From Pomphorhynchus laevis (lineage: Eukaryota; Acanthocephala; Palaeacanthocephala; Echinorhynchida; Pomphorhynchidae), in the NCBI GenBank assembly GCA_012934845.2, contig WNNJ02002235.1, positions 1 to 64,000 of the forward strand: a stretch of DNA of 64,000 bases. Direction: 5' to 3'. Positions 9,301 through 21,900 of this stretch are shown here, piece after piece (positions within the stretch are counted from its first letter, which is position 1; each line of letters starts with the position of its first letter). The position numbers were made by a program, and so were the translations under genes. The notes under the pieces are model-generated. The model ran no database searches. It was not told where the DNA came from and saw only the letters and a list, made by a program, of their open reading frames with translations.

Positions 9301-12020
9301 CATGGCGGTATTGTTGCCATTGCTCGTCACCCAATGTCTTTACGTAAAATCAACGTTAACATCCGTTACACCTCGTTCGAATTACTCATATGCAGATTAT
9401 CAACGCCTTTCCCTCTGGAACTTGTGATTGTATACCGTCCAGGTTCAGTTGCCCCATCACGTATCTTCTTTAACGACCTTGCAGATCTAATGTCTCACTG
9501 TTCATTGTCTTATACTCCTTCTTTTGTTCTCGGTGACTTTAACATTCGTCTTGATCGCCCGTCTGACTCTGACTCTATCACTTTAACTAATCTTTTTTTC
9601 TGATTTTAACTATAAATTACTTTCAACAAGCCCAACTCATATTCTCGGCGGTGCTCTCGACATCATTGCTGTTCCTAACTGCTTCAATGACTATACCTCC
9701 TTGTCAATTACTGATCCTGGTTTGTCCGATCATTTCCTTGTCACTCTTACTCTTACTCGTCCCCATCCTCCTTCTCCGCCTTTACCATTATCTACACCAA
9801 GTCGACCCTGGAAGCTTCTCGATATCCCTATTCTCTGCACATCCTTACTCAATTCTTCACTCTTTTCACTTCCTCTTAACTATCTCTCTCCCGATGATCT
9901 CTGCATTCTGTTTGATTCTGAACTTACGTCGATCCTCAATAACCTTCTACCTAGTCGACTTCGACGTTCCCAGCGCTTGCGCCATGCTCCCTGGTTCGAT
10001 TCTGACTGTAGTCTTTCTAAGCGTCGACTCCGTCACTCTTTTCGTATGTATAAACGCTTTCTTAAACGTTCACCCAACTCACTCCCTCCAAATCTTCGTG
10101 ATTCCTACTTTTCTCAACGCCGTTCACATCTCATTCTTATACGTACTAAACGTACTCTCTTTTGGCGAAATCAACTCGAGTCATCTTCCAACTCGAAATC
10201 TCATTGGAAAATCTTAAACTCAATTCTTTCACGATCATCTACCCCTTGTAATATAAATCCTGATGAATTTTCTTCTTATCTACAAACTAAGCTATCTAAT
10301 TTACTTTCCCTACTACCCATAGCCCCCTTGTACCCACTCTTATCTTTAAATACTTCCCTCCCAGAACTATTCCACCTTCTTCCCGTTTCGTCTGATGAAG
10401 TTTCTTCGGTTCTGCTGTCATTACCTAATAAAACCTCTCCTTCTGACCCAATTCCCACTCACTTACTTAAAAATATCTGCACTTTTATCTTACCCTTCCT
10501 AACCACATTGTTCAACTCGTCCATCCGTAGCTGTACATTTCCTTCCATCTGGAAATGCGCCACTGTTCGTCCTATCATCAAAAAGCAATCTCTCGACTCT
10601 TCACTACCATCTTCGTACCGTCCAATCTCACTTCTCCCAACCCTCTCTAAACTCCTTGAGCGTCTCGTTCTTAAGCAAGTTAATACATATCTCTATTCCT
10701 CTAACTTATTTCCTCCCTTCCAAGCCGCTTTTCGCTCTAATTACTCTACCGAAATTGCATGTCTTAAAGTTTATAACGACTTACTCATATCGCGCGATCA
10801 TAAATTATGTAGTGTCATAGTTTCTCTTGATCTATCGTCTGCTTTTGACATCGTCGATCACTCGATTCTTCTCCATCGCCTTCGTCATGATTATGGCTTC
10901 TCTTTACCCACTGTATCATGGTTTTCTTCATATCTATCAAACCGTACATTTCGCGTATACTCTAACTCTTCTCTCTCCCATCCTTCGTCCATTCCGTCCG
11001 GTGTTCCGCAAGGCTCCGTATTAGGCCCTATACTTTTCTCTCTTCTTCTTGGTGATTTGTCTTCGATTTCTCATAAATTTAACTTCCATGTTATGCAATA
11101 TGCTGATGACATTCTCATCTATGCTCATGCACCTGTTTATCGTATTCGCGATCTTAGTGTTTCTGCTTCCGACTGTCTTGTCTCAATTTCCAATCATCTT
11201 TCTTCCCTTCGCCTTTCTCTGAATCCTGATAAATCCAAAATTATGTGGATCCTACCTCGACGCCTCGGCTTCGAACCTCCCTCCGTATCATTAAATTCTA
11301 CAATTCTTCCTATCGTTGATAATCTCGTTTTCCTAGGCTTCCATTTTGACAACCGACTTTCACTTAAACCTTTCGTTAGAGATAAAGTACGCTCATCTAC
11401 CTTGATACTCCGCAACCTCCGTCAAGTTCGTAGATTGATCGATTTCCCTTCTTGTATGACTCTCATATCATCTCTCCTTTTTTCTAGACTCGATTATTGT
11501 CTTAGTCTATTTTCCAACTCACCTAAATCCACTCTTCTTCCCCTACAACGCATCGTCAACGCAGCTGTCCGAATTCTCCTCCGTCTTCGTCGTTTTGATC
11601 ACACATCCTACCATCTTGCTTCTCTCGATTTGCCTACAATTTATTGTCGTGTTCAAATTCGTCTTCTTATCGTTGCTTTCCGCCTTGTAACTTTTCATAC
11701 CCCTTCATTTCTCAACCTTCCTTTTCTTGATAATTCTCGTCCTGTTTACTGTTCCTTGCGTTCCTGTAATTCCCTTCTTTTACATGTCCCAAACTACTCT
11801 ACCTCCTTTGGACTCCGCTCCTTCCTGGTGGCTGCTCCTCTATCGTGGAATCATCTGCCCATTCATATACGCCAATCAACTTCCCTGCAGTGCTTCAAAC
11901 GACAAATCCGATCCCATCTGAACAATTTAACTGCTTGACTTTCTCATTTTTGTTTGTGGACTTGTAAGCGTACAGCTTGTACGCATTTGCCACATTAAAT
12001 AAATTTGTATTATTATTATT
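9300..12020 (+). mobile_element. LINE family B (CR1/L2-like), 5'-truncated
   Basis: Starts inside the endonuclease domain (HGGIVAIARHPM) and reaches the 3' end: hairpin GCGTAC 11968-11973 / GTACGC 11979-11984, ATTTGCCAC, TTAAATAAA and an ATT-repeat tail. Related to family A (same domain order and 3' architecture) but clearly distinct. A closely similar copy lies at 16.5-18.35 kb. Confidence 0.85.
9301..11938 (+). pseudogene. LINE family B ORF2: endonuclease-reverse transcriptase
   Basis: The endonuclease N-part (to ~9603, VLGDFNIRLDRP) is separated by one frameshift in a T-run from a 745-codon open frame (9701-11938). That frame begins at SITDPGLSDHF and carries the full RT: SSYRPISLLPTLSKLLERL, SLDLSSAFDIVDH, GVPQGSVLGPILF and YADD at 11099-11110. 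It ends with the C-terminal domain ISPLRIRQ-like and a regular stop. This is the longest open LINE RT of the A/B group here. It lacks the N-terminal part of the endonuclease, so the copy cannot mobilise itself. Confidence 0.85.
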
Positions 12021-12190
12021 AAAATTGTCTTGATTGTTAAATACTTAAACGAATCTACAAAAATGAAAAGAATTACTTACTAAAAGAACTACTTACAAAT
12101 CTTAAACACACAATCGACTTTCCAGCAGTCATTTCGAGATACAAGGGCTCTAACTAGTGCGCATATCATATTTGTGATTTTTCTTCACAA

Positions 12191-13285
12191 ATGGTAAAAA
12201 AAGGTCAAAATAAAAACGATACTTATAGGAATGGGCGGACTAAGGCTGATAGCAAACATGATGCATCACATATCACTGGTAGCGAAGAGGAATACGGTAG
12301 TCTGCAGGTGGCTTGTGATGTTCCCGGCTGCAGTGTTTGGACGACAGTTTCTCTGTTAACTTCGTTGCGTAACAGCTACACTATCAAGAAATATATATGT
12401 GGATTTTGCTGTGCGTCTAGGTTCATGCAAATGGGATGCGTTAGTGGACAGGCAAATATATCACATGTTGGTGTTCACGGTGATGAACACACTATGGAAG
12501 TATGTGAATTTGATGTGGATGATTCCGTTCACGAATCGCAGCATTTCAAGGAAATAACTAACTTACCCGTTGAACTTGAATCTGGTATCGCATCTTCAAA
12601 TGTAACCTGTGATAGAACGGTAAGTCCTAGAAACAACGTTCGTATATTGCGAAAAACAAAATCGGCATTGAAAGAACGGTTGATTGAAAACAGCATCACG
12701 GCAAGCTCAGTGCGTGTACATGAGAATTCACTTAAGCTCAATGAACCTACTGATAATCTTTCACAGGACGAGTTACCCAGTTCTGTGTCTTCTAAGTTCA
12801 AAAGTTCTCACAGAGTGTATAAGAAAAATCGAAGCGCTTCAAGGGACAGGTGCATTCTTTTCGCCAATCTATCTGAATCAAATTCTTCTGTGTCACAGGA
12901 GCGAGTAAACGATGATGTTAGTGCGATAAGAGGAGTTCTGAATAAAATATTCCATGCTAACGATAAAGATATAGCTAAGGAGATTGTGGTTAGAAGTTTG
13001 TTCCGGCTGGGAAGGCGAACAAACAGTTCAAACATACCGCGATTGTTAAAGGTTGTGGTAGATTCGTCAACTCATGCAAATTATATATTTAGTCGGGCTC
13101 ATCGTCTCGAAAAAAACTCAATACGTATTTTGAGAGATCTATCTTTTGACGATCGTTCAAAACTGAAAAATGCGAGGAACGAGCTTCACAAGCGTTTACT
13201 ATTAGGCGAGAAAGATCTATGCATTAGAAATTTTCGAGTTGTTCGTCGAAAGCCATTTGTCCGTTGGAAACCATTAGAACTGTAG
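12191..13285 (+). CDS. LINE family C ORF1 protein (zinc-binding, RNA-binding-like)
   Basis: An intact 364-codon frame. Residues ~40-80 hold a metal-binding pattern, ACDVPGC followed ~25 residues later by YICGFCCAS (C-x4-C ... C-x2-C), which recurs in the ORF1 remains at 31.5, 39.8 and 50.5 kb. The middle is low complexity. About residues 210-340 form a folded domain beginning SASRDRCILFANLSES and containing RSLFRLGRR and RLLKVVVDSS, an RRM-like arrangement as in other CR1/Jockey ORF1 proteins. It ends NFRVVRRKPFVRWKPL. By family analogy it binds element RNA. ORF2 starts about 20 nt beyond the stop. Confidence 0.8.
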   Translation: MVKKGQNKNDTYRNGRTKADSKHDASHITGSEEEYGSLQVACDVPGCSVWTTVSLLTSLRNSYTIKKYICGFCCASRFMQMGCVSGQANISHVGVHGDEHTMEVCEFDVDDSVHESQHFKEITNLPVELESGIASSNVTCDRTVSPRNNVRILRKTKSALKERLIENSITASSVRVHENSLKLNEPTDNLSQDELPSSVSSKFKSSHRVYKKNRSASRDRCILFANLSESNSSVSQERVNDDVSAIRGVLNKIFHANDKDIAKEIVVRSLFRLGRRTNSSNIPRLLKVVVDSSTHANYIFSRAHRLEKNSIRILRDLSFDDRSKLKNARNELHKRLLLGEKDLCIRNFRVVRRKPFVRWKPLEL

Positions 13286-13305
13286 ATAGATCGGTATCCT
13301 CTAGC

Positions 13306-16170
13306 ATGTGTGGATCTTTGATTACCGTACTAGCAACAGCTAGTCCATGTCGAGATGTTTCGTCTTCCATGAAAATTGCATTTACAAATGCACGTAGCGC
13401 AGTTAATAAGTTGGATGAGATTAGGTATTGGATACGTTGTCATGATGTCAATGTCTTTGGAGTTTGTGAAAGTTGGTTTCATCCTGACATATCTGATGAT
13501 ATGGTTCACATACCTGAATTCGCTCTTTATAGATCTGATCGAGCCCATGGACGCGGTGGTGGAGTTGCCTTCTATGTGCATGTGAGTTTGATTGTTAGTT
13601 CAGCCGTAAAATTCATTGATGATTCATGCTCTGCCGAGGCTCTACAGTTGAGTATTACGCAATCTGGGAGTGCTATTATTACTTTATGTATAGTATATCG
13701 TGCTCCGGGCGCAATATCGTTCGCTCTTATTGATTTCCTTAAGAATATACCCAAGTGCCATAAATTTTTTATCTTTGGTGATTTTAACATGCATTCATAC
13801 AATTCCGCCCTCTCCAGTATTGCAACTTATGATAAATATACTATGTCGTTATGTAATTTATTGTATGACGAAATGTTGCTTATTCAACATGTTCATTTTG
13901 ATACTCGTTTCTCCGCAGAATCATCCTCGAAGATTGACCTGCTGTTTACTAGACTTGAATATGATATTTCTTCAATTGACAAAGAACCTCCAATTAGTTC
14001 AAGCGATCATGTGGTGGTCAAGTTTCTGATTCCTACTAATTCGACCGGATCAGACAGTGTAGAGATTGTTGAGAAGCGAGTACGGAAAGTTATCCCAGAT
14101 AATGAGATAATTGAATATGCTAAAAGGATTTCTTTTGTAAGTAATGATGGTGATGTGGAGAGCATGTGGCAGTCTATCAAAAGTGGGGTAATTCAATTCC
14201 TAGACGAATTTGCTCCCATGCGTGTATTTTCCAAGCGTAAGAGGTCTGATAAACCTCCGTGGTTTGATAGCGAACTAAAGCGTTGTATAAGGTTGAGAAA
14301 TAAGGCGTGGAGTCTCTGTAGTAAGAGTGATGCTTTATATAGTGAGTACAAACTAATACGCAATAAATGCAATCGCTTAAAATCAAAAAAGAGATACTTG
14401 TACGAGAATGATGTTGCTATGTCTTTAGGACACACACCCGAGCGATTTTGGAATTATGTTTGTCGATCAAGAGTATCTAATTCTAGTGTCCGACGCATTC
14501 ATATCGGAAACGAATTAGTTGAAGACCCTATGAAAATTTCTGAGGCGTTCGCTGATGTGTTTGCACTATCGTTAAATAGGGATGATGCTTATAAAGTCAC
14601 TATTTGTAATGGTTCATCAATCTGTCAGAGTCCATATATAATTATCACGATGGAGGAAGTTGAGATAGAGCTATCAAGGTTAGCTAAATGCGTGTCAGCT
14701 GGTCCTGACGATATCCCCACTTATATCCTTAAGCTCTTGAAATGTATCCTGTCATATCCGCTTTCCAAATTATTCAACGTTTCTCTCAATACGTCGATAA
14801 TTCCAAATGATTGGAAATCGGCGATTGTGGTACCACTTCCGAAAACGAAAAATGCTTGCGATGTTAGTGATTTTAGGCCCATAAGTTTAACATCTACTGT
14901 AAGTAAGGTACTTGAGAGAATTGTTCACAAAAGATTAATAAATGTATTGGGTTCAATAAACTATTTGAGCGACTCTCAACACGGTTTTCGGCATGGCCGC
15001 TCATGTCTAACGAATACTTTATGTGCTCGTGAACAATGGGCTGACGCAATTTCATGTGGATTGGTTGTCGATGTCGTCTATTTGGATTTCTCCAAGGCAT
15101 TTGATCGCGTTCCACATGCTGAATTAATAAGTATTCTCGAATCTATTGGTGTAGATTACTATCTGACTCGTTGGATTGAGAACTTCTTGAGTGGTCGACA
15201 ATTTTGTGTAAGAGTAGGTAATGCTTTTTCATCTAAACGCAGTGTTATACGTGGTGTACCTCAAGGAACGGTTCTCGGGCCATTATTATTTTGCATTTTT
15301 ATCAACGAGTTGTTGAGATCGCTTAATGTACCACACTTAGCCTATGCTGACGATTTGAAGTTATGGAATGTGATCTCGACTGAACGAGACTGTTTGTCAT
15401 TGCAGCGTGACCTGGATTTAGTGTATGAATGGAGTCTTACTACAGGAGTGTCATTAAACCTGGAAAAGTGTAAGAATATGAGATTGGGTCGTGGACGCAA
15501 AGGATGTCATACCTACTTCATTGGTGTAAAAGAACTTGAGATAGTTTCGACTCATCGTGATCTTGGTATTTTGATCGATTCATCTTTAAAGACACGACAT
15601 CATTACAACATTCAATTAGGCAAAGCTAGAAAAATGATGCACACTATCAAAAATTGCTTTCTGAAAATAAATCCATCGTCGTTCAGGGTGCTGTTTAACT
15701 CGTTATTGAGACCAATACTTGAGTATTGCTCTCCATCTTGCTTCCCATGTACACGGACTGAACTGAATGCTGTCGATGGAGTTCTTCACCGTATTACCCG
15801 TTTATGTCCAGACTGTTAGTATTTACCTTATCGTGAGAGACTTAAAGTGATTGGCATATTTGACATGAAGGTGAGGTTAATGTTTATCGACTTGGTTGCA
15901 ACGTGGAAATTATTGCACAAATTTGATGGATATCCTCGAAATATTATGGCGTGTCGTAATAATAGATCCAGGCGACATCATTCGATGACAATTTTTAAAC
16001 AGCATACTGGGAAACTATCGCCTGTCACAAGATTGTCAAGACGTGTAGTTAACGTGTGGAATAGTCTTCCTGAATACGTTGTTGCCTCCACAACGCTGAC
16101 TTTATTTAAGAAGCGATTGCGAATATGTCTGGAACAGATCGATAATATGGAGAAGCTATCGTATCCCTGA
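13306..16170 (+). pseudogene. LINE family C ORF2: endonuclease-reverse transcriptase, one in-frame stop
   Basis: From the first ATG at 13306 the frame is open to a TAG at 15817-15819 and continues in the same frame to 16170, so one premature stop separates ~840 and ~117 codons. Endonuclease motifs: FTNARSAVNK, VCESWFHPDIS, RGGGVAFYV, IFGDFNMH and SSDH (14002-14010). RT motifs: DFRPISLTSTVSKVLERIV, QHGFRHGRSCLTN, YLDFSKAFDRVPH, GVPQGTVLGPLLF (15252-) and YADD (15343-15354). C-terminal domain: LRPILEYCSPS, YLPYRERL and VTRLSRRVVNVWNSLP. It would nick DNA and reverse transcribe by target priming. The stop follows LCPDC at a position where relatives read through. Confidence 0.85.
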
Positions 16171-16289
16171 TTTTCTTAACTCTATCAATTCTACATTTTG
16201 TTTAATTTTTATTTTATTTTTTCGTGAGCAGACTGAACAGCCATATAGGCTTTGTCTTGTATGTTATAATAATATACCAAATAGAGTGT

Positions 16290-16445
16290 ACTTCAAGAAA
16301 ACGCTAATGACATGGCTTTGCACCTATTCTAATTTCAATATCATGTATTCGGATTAAGATTTTGTTGACATAAAATTGATTTTCCCGAGAGCAGACAAAA
16401 CAGCTGCATAGCTATAGTCTTGTATGTTATAATAATAAAAATCAA
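16290..16445 (+). mobile_element. Second LINE C-type 3' terminus
   Basis: A short, 5'-truncated 3' end carrying a hairpin (16393-16420: AGAC, AGCT, loop GCAT, AGCT, GTCT) and the TTGTATGTTATAATAATA tail. It resembles but differs from the terminus at 16230-16270, so it is a separate insertion or a tandem 3'-end unit. Confidence 0.65.
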
Positions 16446-16534
16446 TTAATAAAAATAATAAGTGATAGGTTACCCTGTAAATGAGCCCTATTTGAACCGA
16501 AAATAAAACTAATTCACTTTCTATAATGTTTTTC

Positions 16535-18345
16535 TATAATCTTAAACTCAATTCTTTCACGATCATCATCCCCTTGTAATATAAATCCTGATGAATTTTC
16601 TTCTTATCTACAAACTAAGTTATCTAATTTACTTTCCCTACTACCCATAGCCCCCTTGTACCCACTCTTATCTTTAAATACTTCCCTCCCAGAACTATTC
16701 CACCTTCTTCCCGTTTCGTCTGATGAAGTTTCTTCGGTTCTGCTGTCATTACCTAATAAAACCTCTCCTTCTGACCCAATTCCCACTCACTTGCTTAAAA
16801 ATATCTGCTCCTTTATCTTACCCTTCCTAACCACATTGTTCAACTCGTCCATCCGTAGCCGTACATTTCCTTCCATCTGGAAATGCGCCACTGTTCGTCC
16901 TCTCATCAAAAAGCAATCTCTCGACTCCTCACTACCATCTTCGTACCGTCCTATTTCACTTCTCCCAACCCTCTCTAAACTCCTTGAGCGTCTCGTTCTT
17001 AAGCAAGTTAATACATATCTCTATTCCTCTAACTTGTTTCCTCCCTTCCAAGCCGCTTTTCGCTCTAATTACTCTACCGAAATTGCATGTCTTAAAGTTT
17101 ATAACGACTTACTCATATCGCGCGATCATAAATTATGTAGTGTCATAGTTTCTCTTGATCTATCGTCTGCTTTTGACATCGTCAATCACTCGATTCTTCT
17201 TCATCGCCTTCGTCATGATTATGGCTTCTCTTTACCCACTGTATCATGGTTTTCTTCATATCTATCAAACCGTACATTTCGCGTATATTCTAACTCTTCT
17301 CTCTCATCCTTCGTCCATTCCGTCCGGTGTTCCACAAGGCTCCGTATTAGGCCCTATACTTTTCTCTCTTCTTCTTGGTGATTTGTCTTCGATTTCTCAT
17401 AAATTTAACTTCCATGTTATGCAATATGCTGATGACATTCTCATCTATGCTCATGCACCTGTTTATCGTATTCACGATCTTAGTGTTTCCGCTTCGGACT
17501 GTCTTGTCTCAATTTCCAATCATCTTTCTTCCCTTCGCCTTTCTCTGAATCCTGATAAATCCAAAATTATGTGGATCCTACCTCGACGCATCGGCTTCGA
17601 ACCTCCCTCCGTATCATTAAATTCTACAATTCTTCCAATCGTTGATAGTCTCGTTTTCCTAGGCTTCCATTTTGACAACCGACTTTCACTCAAACCTTTC
17701 ATTAGAGATAAAGTACGCTCATATACCTTGATACTCCGCAACCTCCGTCAAGTTCGTAGATTGATCGATTTCCCCTCTTGTATGAATCTCATATCTTCTC
17801 TGCTTTTTTCTAGTCTCGATTATTGTCTTTGTCTATTTTCCAACTCACCTAAATCCACTCTTCTTCCCCTACAACGCATCGTCAACGCAGCTGTCCGAAT
17901 TCTCCTCCGTCTTCGTCGTTTTGATCATACATTCTACCATCTTGCTTCTCTCGATTTGCCTACAATTTATTGTCATGTTCAAATTCGTCTTCTTATCGTT
18001 GCAAACGGCCTTGTAACTTTTCATACACCTTCATTTCTCAACCTTCCTTTTCTTGATAATTCTCGTCCTGTTTACTGTTCCTTGCGTTCCTGTAATTCCC
18101 TTCTTTTACATGTCCCAAACTACTCTACCTCCTTTGGACTCCGCTCCTTCCTGGTGGCTGCTCCTCTATCGTAGAATCATCTGCCCATTCATATACGCCA
18201 ATCAACTTCCCTGTAGTGCTTCAAACGACAAATCCGATCCCATTTAAACAATTTATCTGCTTGACTTTTTCATTTTTGTTTGTGGACTTGTAAGCGTACA
18301 GCTTGTATGCATTTGCCACATTAAATAAATTTGTATTATTATTTT
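16535..18345 (+). mobile_element. LINE family B, second copy, 5'-truncated
   Basis: Matches 10,211-12,020 closely and starts at the same AATCTTAAACTC stretch. It carries RT (SLDLSSAFDIVNH, GVPQGSVLGPILF, YADD) but in two frames (16656-17381 and 17155-18174), owing to a 2-bp deletion near 17,308. 3' hairpin GCGTAC 18294-18299 / GTATGC 18305-18310, with a G-U pair where the first copy has G-C. Confidence 0.85.
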
Positions 18346-18349
18346 CAAC

Positions 18350-18960
18350 GTAACAATAGATTAGCCATTTCGATCGAGGTGCACGGAAGCGAAATTGCGA
18401 TGCCTTGACAAATTCTACTGCAATCTTTCTTTTCAATTTCATTAAACCATCTTTGTAATTTTCGTGATCGCTTTTAGCTTTCGCAGTTGACATTCCACTT
18501 ACGACAAGTTAAGTAACTAGAGATACATCACAATCGAGGAGAGCACACGAGTTGCGAATATATCCGATTATCGATAGCAACCATTTCGGCATATTTCGCG
18601 CATTTACGCTTATATTGATACGAAAATATAGGATGATAGTATCCTCGAAACTTTCAGTGGAGCATGAATATTGAAAATACAAACATCAAAAAATGTCGGC
18701 TCGAATAAATTGCCACTCTGTTTCCCGGACACCAAATCTAGTAGTGACTCACGATTCGCGTCGCTGTTGGTAAATTGAAGGAAATATACGGGATAGCTTC
18801 AGTGGGCTCGATCTCTAATTAATGATAAAACTAGTATAGAGAATGTGCTGTTACATATCTCACTGCATTATTTCGAATGGAGGTAAAAAGATGTGATTAT
18901 ACGAAAATGAATGCCCGAAATTCACAGGAGAATCGCATACTAAATATTTTCTCTCAAGGG
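18350..18960. other. Unassigned interval with a possible host exon on the minus strand
   Basis: Beyond the LINE tail, the minus strand (18493 down to ~18350) encodes MSTAKAKSDHENYKDGL, a Lys-rich stretch and ASQFRFRAPRSKW from a plausible ATG, then runs into LINE B antisense. It could be a first exon cut by the LINE, but I do not recognise it. The rest (18.5-18.96 kb) shows nothing identifiable. Confidence 0.3.
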
Positions 18961-18964
18961 AATT

Positions 18965-21900
18965 CCAAAATAAAGTCTTAAGAAGGTTTGCTCTCAACGG
19001 AAGTCGTTCAGGCGCAGGACATGATCTTGTCTAATATAAGGTCGTCTATGTGAGATAGCACGAATCAAAAAATTGCGGATGTACGCGAGAAGTCTGATCA
19101 ATTACTGCGCACGGCCCTTAGTCATTTAGAGATAAAAGGTTGCTCATCAGGGCTTACAATATATATAATTTATAATTATAAAATATTATCACTTCCAAGA
19201 CAGCTTCTAAGACAACCATAAAAATATGACGTCTGTATATATGATGTCACCCTCTAGATGGTTAAATACTTTATCACCATCTAAATGAGAATACCATAAT
19301 ATGGACTGCTAAGAAAACTAACGGTAGTGCAGGTCCTAATCCTTCAGAATGTGCCTGAGGCTCCATCATCATACACCACGCAGAGAAGAATGGACGCGGA
19401 TTTAGGCCATGTACATTCCGTACTAACTAAGATATGCGCAGGCGAGAGCCGAGACTTTGTCGGACAAATTAAGGTGCTTTGTCTATATCGTTTAGGTAAG
19501 CGGTTGGATTCCCCGAGGTTGTTAAAGGTGGTATTTGAAACTAATTAACAGGTTGGATTCGTGATGCCTGTTTCGAACAAATTGCGTAGTGATAAAGTTC
19601 GTATCCGTCCTGATTATTCGATGAAGGAAAAAAGCACGATGAGGGAAGCTAGGATTGAGTTGAATCGTCGAAATTGGAGGGAGAAGATAACCTAGTTATT
19701 CGGGATTTTGGAGTTATCCGGAAAAGACCGTTTGTGCGTTGGCGTTCACTCGTAACGAGGGCGATCTCATTTGCTTCGATTGTTTGATTCCGAATGCTGA
19801 TGTGCATTATCGGGGTTGCACGTCTCAACGTGCTCCTATCATTGGCTACACTAGTATTCGTAGTTTAATTTCGAATCTTGATGACGTTAGAGTTTGGGCG
19901 CATTCTATGCATACAGACGTGTTGGCTATTTCCGAGACGTGGTTACACGATGCCATTCTTGATAACGTAGAATCTATTCCAGCTTATCAATTATTACGTT
20001 CAGATAGATGCCCTCCTAAGAGGGGTGGTGGAGTAGCACTTTATGTTCAGGATAGGAACGTTATTAGCAATATAGTAAGATACTCAAATAAAGAAGGAAC
20101 TTGTGAGTGCTTAATAGTTGATCTTGTTATATATAGCCTCCACGTTTCATTGGGTGTTCTTTATCGAACACCCAAATCAGCCATTTTAGATGATGAGCTG
20201 ATGCATATTTTAACTAGAGCTTGCAGTAGGCATGATCACTCGTTCATCTTAGTTGGTGATTTTGATCTACCGGCCCTGGTGATTGATCAAGATGGCAACA
20301 GTATTATTGGTAACTGTTTCCGTGAGGATAAGAACCTATGAGAATTCTTGGTATGTAATCAATTACTCATTCAGCATGTATCTGCTCCTACTAGATTTGG
20401 CACTGATAGCGTACGTTCTATACTTGATCTTGGATTTTCTCAAAGAGATGGTCAGATATGTGACCTATCCCATAATCTTCCAATAGGAGGAAGTGATCAC
20501 TGTGTTTTAGTGTTTAAGCTGACTATAGCTTCAGATATTCTTGCAATCGATGCCGAACTTTCATTGACGAAGAGATCATGGCATCATGTTGATGTTGAGA
20601 TGTTACAACAGTTTGTGTCCTCGTTGAACTTTGAGTGTGGTGATGTTGGAAGCCAGGAACGTTGGCATTTCATTCGAGATTTACTAATTCATATATCTTA
20701 TTATTTTGTTCCGCGTAGATTAATACGTAAAACTGCTCATAAGAAGACTCCGTGGATTGACAGTAGTCTACGTGAAACTCTCAAAAGACTCAACACTTTG
20801 TTCAGAAAGTGTAGGCACAAAGTTAATTTGATTGCTCAATTCAAACTTGCTCGCAATGCATATAAACGCCTCAGAATTAAGAAACGTATGGAGTACGAGG
20901 ACCAAATTGTGCAATCTTTAAATAGCTCGCCCAAACTCCTTTGGTCATATGTTCATCAAAGTACGCGTACTTATTGTGTAATCACTAGATTACCATCAAA
21001 CGGTAAGTTGCTTGATTCCCCTTCGGGCGTTGCTAATGAGTTTGCTAATGCATTTGACCTAACATAATGCTAGTTCGTAAATAAAATATAGTGTTCAGCA
21101 GGTCAGTTTTTCTACATGCATTAGTGCTCCCATTGTATTCAATGTGGATGATGTGGCTAGGAGGTTATCACATTTGTAGTCTTCATCTTCTTCAGGTTCT
21201 GATGATATTCATCCGCATCTACTCAGAGTGTTGAGTCAACATTTGGCTCCTTCGGTAACACACCTGTTTTAGGCATCTTTGAATAGCATGAAGGTACCGT
21301 TTGAATGGAAGAATGCGATAGTGGTGCCGGTATTCAAAAAGGGTGAGTCGCGGATAGCAGACAACTATCGAGCTATAAGTCTTACAAGTCATTTGGGCAA
21401 GGTACTGGAAAGGATCATCCACGAACATATATTCAGACACTTGAGCATATCAGGTCAGCATAGCTTTATGCAACATGGCTTCAGAAAAGGACGTTCTTGC
21501 CTTACCAACCTTTTGTCTGCCCGTGAGGCCCGAATTGAATCCATGTCTCAAGGAAAGACAGTTGACGTTATTCTGTTCGATTTTAGTCGTGCGTTTGACA
21601 GTGTTCCCCATAGTCTCCTCATTCAAACAGTGGTCAGCTACGGCATTAATAGCTCAGTTATAGGATGGATTAGAGGTTTTTTTATCTAACAGATCTTTCA
21701 GAGTACGAGTTGGTAGTACCCTATCCTCACCACATTTAATTACGTCAGGAGTTCCTCAGGGTTCTGTAATAGGACCTTTATTGTTTAACATGTTCATGAA
21801 CAGTTTACTCACACAGCCCCATTGTCAGTGTTAAGCCTTTGCTGACGACATCAAAATTAGGTGTGAGGTCATATCTGCAGATAACCATATCCGCTTACAG

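Larger units (their letters stand above)
12021..16275 (+). mobile_element. LINE family C (CR1/Jockey-type), nearly complete
   Basis: About 170 nt of leader, ORF1 (12191-13285), ORF2 (13306-16170) and a 3' end with the double-stem hairpin at 16230-16257 followed by CTTGTATGTTATAATAATA. Codon use is balanced and the frames almost intact, so this is the youngest-looking LINE in the window. It lies immediately downstream of family B's tail, so its true 5' end could be slightly to either side of 12,021. Confidence 0.85.
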
